A stretch of 64,000 bases of DNA from Ophioderma brevispina (lineage: Eukaryota; Echinodermata; Ophiuroidea; Amphilepidida; Ophiodermatidae), in contig JAMKCH010084893.1 of the NCBI GenBank assembly GCA_023653785.1, positions 1-64,000 of the forward strand, given 5' to 3'. The position numbers and the translations under genes were made by a program. Under the pieces are notes generated by a model. The model did not search any database and was not told the origin of the DNA. It saw nothing but the letters and a program-made list of their open reading frames with translations. Positions 59,491-64,000 of the stretch are shown one piece after another. The first letter of the stretch is position 1. Each line of letters starts with the position of its first letter.

Positions 59491-61984
59491 AAAATGATAT
59501 CCCTTTAATACTCCTGTTTTTTAACAGAATGGTAAACACTCAAATTGTTTCAAATAAGTGAAAATGATTGCATAAGGTTCCTTCATTATGTTTGAATGAA
59601 ACTTTTCTCTCTTCCCAAGGCACTGGTTCCTTCAAGATAGTGTAATGTACAGACGTTTAATACTTTAAAAGCATGCTTTTTTGCATAGTTTTCATACAAG
59701 TGCATTTGATTGGTGGGAAACAATGTTTATAATTTACTAAAGAACCAAATTTGAATTCAATCTATTAGTGTGAAGACCTTAACAATGTGGAACTACATTG
59801 AAAAAAAAAAACAACCCCCCCCCAAAAATTTTTGTTTTAACCACAAGTGAACAATTACATATAATTATTATTACAGTATCTTAATTGCTTGAAGACTCGT
59901 GCAAAAAACCCTTTATGGTCTACCCTACACAGCTTATATAATGTGGATTGGTACATAAACTAAAGTAGATTTCAATTAGAGTGAGAGTTCTTGCATATTT
60001 CCACGGTCTGGTGTTTAATGCAAGGATTCATTCTTGATAATATTTTGCAATGTCATGGTTTTGTTCAAATAAAATGTTTAAATTTAAATAATTGCGGATG
60101 TTTTCACATTGCCTGATACTTCAATTCGTTGTGACGTGGATGTAATAGCATTCGTTGCCCCCAATGGTCCTAAACAAATCACAAGGCTTATAGCGCGGGA
60201 TTTGAACTTTTCATTGCTTACTGTAACATCTGTGATTTGTTTGTGCAACTGCTGGTGCAACAATCCTATACGTGGCAACTTCTACAGCAAATTGAAACCT
60301 TTACTTGATCAAATACAATCTCATACATAATAGCTACACCAGAACCATAAACTTTTACCTGTGGCCATTAATACAAATATCTTACCTCTTACAGTGAATG
60401 GACAAACCTAAACTTTTAACATGGTCTTACCAATTTGAAATCTACTATACCACCCTCCACAATAATTTATTTCTCTCCCAGGATTGTGCACTGGTGACTC
60501 AATGCCATGCAAATTTAATATAAAGTAGTCCAACAAATTCGTGTTATTGGAAGACTGATGAACAAGAAGGAGACAGAATATATGTATTTCCAGGCACACT
60601 ATTTCAATACCATATATGTATAAATATTGATTACATTGCATTAGTTAACTGTGTTCGGTTGTTTTTTCTTTACTGTGTGTATATATAAAACAGGATCTGT
60701 CAAAGTGGCTAACCAAAGAGACAGAGGGAGACATTTGTGATCTGATAAATGATTTAAAAATAGGCAAACTGAGGAATACAAACATTTGTCTCAGATCAAA
60801 GGGTAAAGGTTATGGAGAATCAATGAATGCTACTACTTAAAAACATAAAAAATTACTAAAAATGTTTTCTTTTTGGTTTAAATAATTTTTATTCAGATCA
60901 TTTTGGAAGGGAATTGTTTTCCAATTCTTTGAAATCTTCAATATTTGAATTTTTGATTTACAAAATATGAGAAAAGTTCATATACCTTGGTGAATCGGCT
61001 TTTTTCACATTAATCATTTTGAATGACTTGAGTCATGGAAAGCAATACCATGCTAAATAAATAAAAGGTTTCACAAAGTATGGGGGATGGTTTACATTGC
61101 ATGAGATATGTACAAATATAAACTCGACCTTTGCTTACATTGAAGTCCACTTACCCCACGACCAACAAAATACTACTACTTTTTAGCAGGGCCGTAAGCA
61201 GGATTTATTAAGAGGGGTGGGGGACTTAGAAAAAGTGGACTTATTATTTTTAAATGTACCCTTTTTTTGTGAAAGTGGCCTGAACCCCCTTGGAAATGTC
61301 CATTTTTTTGGGACTTTTTAAACATTTTATCAACAAAAAGTGGAACTTCTTGTTTAAAATTCTGTCAATTTTGCGACCGTGTATTCCAAACAATCAGCCC
61401 AAAAAGTAGCCTTTGCCCTCTTTTGTGAATTTGGGGGCGGCCCTTGCAACCCCTGCATATGGCCTGCTTTTTAGTGATTGCAACGTTATGTAGTAGGGTA
61501 TATTGAGGGAAAAACGGTCAGAGCTGTTTCTTTAGTACCTAATCCAAGGTCAATTAAAGGTGTGTATCCGATCAACAATCTCATCCCCCTTACTCCATAT
61601 AATTTAGATTTTGTCATCAGAAGATTCATATTTTTCCCCTCATTTCCCCAGTGAAAATTAAGGCTAGAAAACATTTCCTTTTGGTGTTACGAACAAGAAT
61701 ATCGCCAAATGTGGGTCAACCACATTCAGCTCACATACACACTCTCTCCTATATCAATTTGTTACATGGTTTTGCTTCATAATCCAAACAGCTAGATGGA
61801 TTTTTGCTTAAATTTTGTAATAATAATTTTAAGATTTTTGCACAATTAAGTCAATGTTACCTGTGAATTTAACAAAAAAGTTTAATGCATAAAACTTGCT
61901 CTCTTGAGCCATTTAGACTGTCAGAAATTAACTGGAAAATTGAATCAATTTTGACTCTAATTTTTAATGGGGACTGACACCAGC
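59491..61984. other. Non-coding; A/C homopolymers
   Basis: An A run followed by a C run lies at about 59800-59823. Overlapping 64- and 73-codon frames occur on both strands at 60084-60330; neither has a recognised motif. No gene is called. Confidence 0.35.
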
Positions 61985-62146
61985 TTAATGGGGGATTCAC
62001 ACTTCACGGCAAATGTTCATCCAGAGCTAGTCCTCAACATGCTCTTTTGCGTGCACATGCCATGAACTCCGCCTTGCGTAAAAAGCAGGTTCGAAAGGCT
62101 ACAGCAATCTTCAGACGTTGGCCGATGAAGTATGAACCCCCCTTAA
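61985..62146. mobile_element. MITE with TTAA..GGGGG..TTCA.ACTTCA ends
   Basis: Left TTAATGGGGGATTCACACTTCA; the right end is the reverse complement of TTTAAGGGGGGTTCATACTTCA. The same TTCATACTT core as in the 39293-39492 element suggests a related superfamily. Confidence 0.65.
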
Positions 62147-62589
62147 AGTACCTCGCGTGATTCTTACATCTTTTTTGTTGATGATTTTCTAGTAGAATTC
62201 GCCTACAAGGAATGGGATGTGCCTTTAATGATCAATACATCTACATGTTTTCATGAATGTTATCGCACAAATTAAAGTAAACTTAGGTTTATCTTTTTCT
62301 GCGTTACTTTAAAACTAATAATATCAGTAACTTCAAATGTAAGCGGCAATAAATCATCTCCAAGATCACAAAAAAGACTTGCAAATATCAGTTGGAATAT
62401 TTCCCCATACTCTGTTCACCCATGCATAAAACATTGAATTGCACTTGAAAGACTTGCAAGGACTACCACAGTTCGTTCTGTTCTACCAAACTTGAAAGAC
62501 CAGTCCCCTAAAAAATAAAAGAAACATGGTGTTAATATTGCCACTGTAATACAATTAAACTAGATAGATGAAATGATTTGCAAACCAAA

Positions 62590-62799
62590 TAGTAGGTTAT
62601 AAACAAGAATCCTTCTAGAGTTTGGGGAGAAGGTTTGAAAATGTTTTTCTATAGTTTAAAAGGGGCTGAATCCAAATTTTTGGTTCCAACGTCTGGGAAA
62701 TGGTGGGAACTTTGTAAAATAAAATATCAAACTATGAAAAACATTTTCAAACCTTCTCCCCAAACTTCTAGAATGGGATTCTGATTTATAACCCTACTA
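62590..62799. mobile_element. Fold-back MITE, 210 bp
   Basis: Arms of about 75 bp: TAGTAGGTTATAAA, then TTCTAGA.GTTTGGGGAGAA, GGTTTGAAAATGTTTTTC and TATAGTTT on the left. The right arm is the reverse complement, ending CCTACTA at 62799. A loop of about 60 bases. Confidence 0.8.
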
Positions 62800-63044
62800 A
62801 AAAATGAACCATGATGAGTGTGTAATAGCTATACACCCTAGGACCTTAAAAAAAAAAAAAAAGCAACACATACATTTTTTTTGAAGAGTGCTCCAATTTT
62901 CAAACATTAAGACTTGCACATTTGTGTTGGTAATTGTTAGTAAACTATACTGCGAATGGTGGATATTTCATAAAAGAAATCAATTTTGTATTAGACTAAA
63001 GGATCCCCCATTGTTAATTTAACGGCGTAACTGGAATACCCAAA

Positions 63045-63312
63045 TTCTGTCCGTCTTATGTTGAAAATCTAGTGCCACCACCTCACGAAATGACCTCAAA
63101 CTTGACTTGGCCTTAACAACGGAACCAATAATTGATTGCGAAGACACGTCAGGCTATTTTCCAGCTCTTTCATATTGGAAGGCTGTTTCCAGCAGCACGT
63201 TGATTTATCGGGTCATCCGATATACTTTCCTAATTACAGACTGCAATATCTTAGATACGTTCGAGCTGGTGGTGGCATTCACAGGTATAGTTTACTAGCC
63301 AGTTACCAATCA
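63045..63312 (+). repeat. Dispersed repeat, direct partner of 5620-5905
   Basis: Same orientation and same ending (TTTACTAGCCAGTTACCA) as 5620-5905. Confidence 0.55.
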
Positions 63313-63349
63313 CACTGTGTTGCGGTACGTTGATAATGATAGGTCTCTT

Positions 63350-63376
63350 TGACCTTTGACATGTGACCTTTGACCC
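63350..63376 (-). promoter_or_regulatory. DR1-type nuclear-receptor half-site cluster
   Basis: TGACCTTTGAC at 63350-63360 and TGACCTTTGACCC at 63364-63376. The reverse complement of the second, GGGTCAAAGGTCA, is a perfect DR1 (HNF4/RXR-type) element. No promoter was identified nearby and it sits just past a dispersed repeat, so function is speculative. Confidence 0.25.
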
Positions 63377-64000
63377 TCAACCAGCAAATGCGTGACCCAT
63401 TTTGCATCTATGACTGAATTTGTTTAAAAATCCATTATTTTTTTTATGTCTTTGAGTTTAACCATAGGAGTGTTTTAACCCTTTTTTCACAACACAACCA
63501 CAACAGACAATCAACAACAACAACTACAGTGGACAAAGTGATCCCTATGGTGTCTTCCCTGCCTTAGGGCAGCAACACAAAGGGGGGAGGGTGTCGGCCC
63601 CTACTACGCCCCTCCGCTGAATTCAGGCCTGAGTCAACATTTTTGTCTAAGGATCAGGTTGATTTTTCACTAACAATTGTCCTTTTAGGCCTGTTTATGG
63701 TAAGCAACAAACAGACTACAACTTACGCAATAAGAGAGAAGTTTTTGCAAGAATATGGCAACACCTGGGTACGCATCTTTGTCTGGGTCTGCAGAACAAA
63801 CAAACAAACACATATTGGTGAAATTATAGCATGAAATAATGATGATTGTATGTTCTTATTGTTGGTAATAATGCAATCATCGTGGGATTCTCTATGAGTC
63901 AATAGATTTAACTAGAGCAATGCAAGGATTGACATGTTTTCAAGAATCAAGAGGAATGGGATGTTTATTAGAGAATAAAAGAAGAGATTTGTTTTTTTGG
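63377..64000. other. Non-coding, no gene seen
   Basis: AACAAC/CAACAACAAC-rich DNA at about 63490-63530. Nothing coding was recognised to the end of the window. Confidence 0.35.

Noticed and set aside
60084..60330. Overlapping 64- and 73-codon frames as a gene
   Set aside because: Both strands are open over the same bases and neither shows a motif; cannot choose or support either.

Overview
The window looks like nuclear DNA from an animal, probably a marine invertebrate. It is AT-rich and repeat-rich, has intron-split exons with GT/AG borders, and carries several non-LTR retrotransposon families, tRNA-derived SINEs, Tc1/mariner debris and many small inverted-repeat elements. No bacterial operons, CRISPR arrays or rRNA genes were seen. 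Gene content (an ENPP4/5-like ectonucleotidase and a relaxin-receptor-like LRR GPCR) fits a metazoan. Placement below that is inference only.

Reading frames are broken almost everywhere by single-base insertions and deletions, including inside exons whose splice sites are intact and at different places in paralogous copies. This is what an unpolished long-read assembly would produce. As a result, none of the real genes appears as a long open frame; they were recognised by following homology across frames.

Layout. 1-2.7 kb: kappaB-like palindromes, a LINE tail and AT-rich DNA. 2.7-3.5 kb (minus): large ENPP exon, copy A. 4-6.8 kb: dispersed repeats and a 226-bp tandem duplication. 7.5-8.65 kb: Tc1/mariner relic. 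11.3-12.9 kb: L1-like LINE (minus) and a CATA microsatellite. About 15.1 kb: an unidentified C-terminal exon (minus). 17.2-18.0 kb: inverted-repeat element. 18.8-27.8 kb (minus): ENPP copy B in three exons, whose introns hold a MITE/SINE pair, a 1.3-kb G-dominated block, a (GA)n/(CT)n block, two SINEs and four 213-bp tandem repeats. 29.9-37.7 kb: a composite element bounded by 1.1-1.5-kb inverted arms, with a LINE, a SINE, MITEs and unidentified coding fragments nested inside. 38.8-39.5 kb: fold-back elements. 40.3-43.2 kb (minus): LRR GPCR. 43.3-46 kb: MITE and LINE (plus). 46-47.7 kb: two candidate exons of an unknown gene (minus). 48.6-52.5 kb: two different LINEs (minus). 52.5-64 kb: mostly non-coding, with inverted repeat pairs, an octamer-rich tandem repeat, a SINE and fold-back MITEs.

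Only two cellular genes can be named: a tandemly duplicated extracellular nucleotide or phosphodiester hydrolase, and a hormone-type receptor. Nothing in the sequence links the two. Most of the window is mobile-element DNA in several nested layers.
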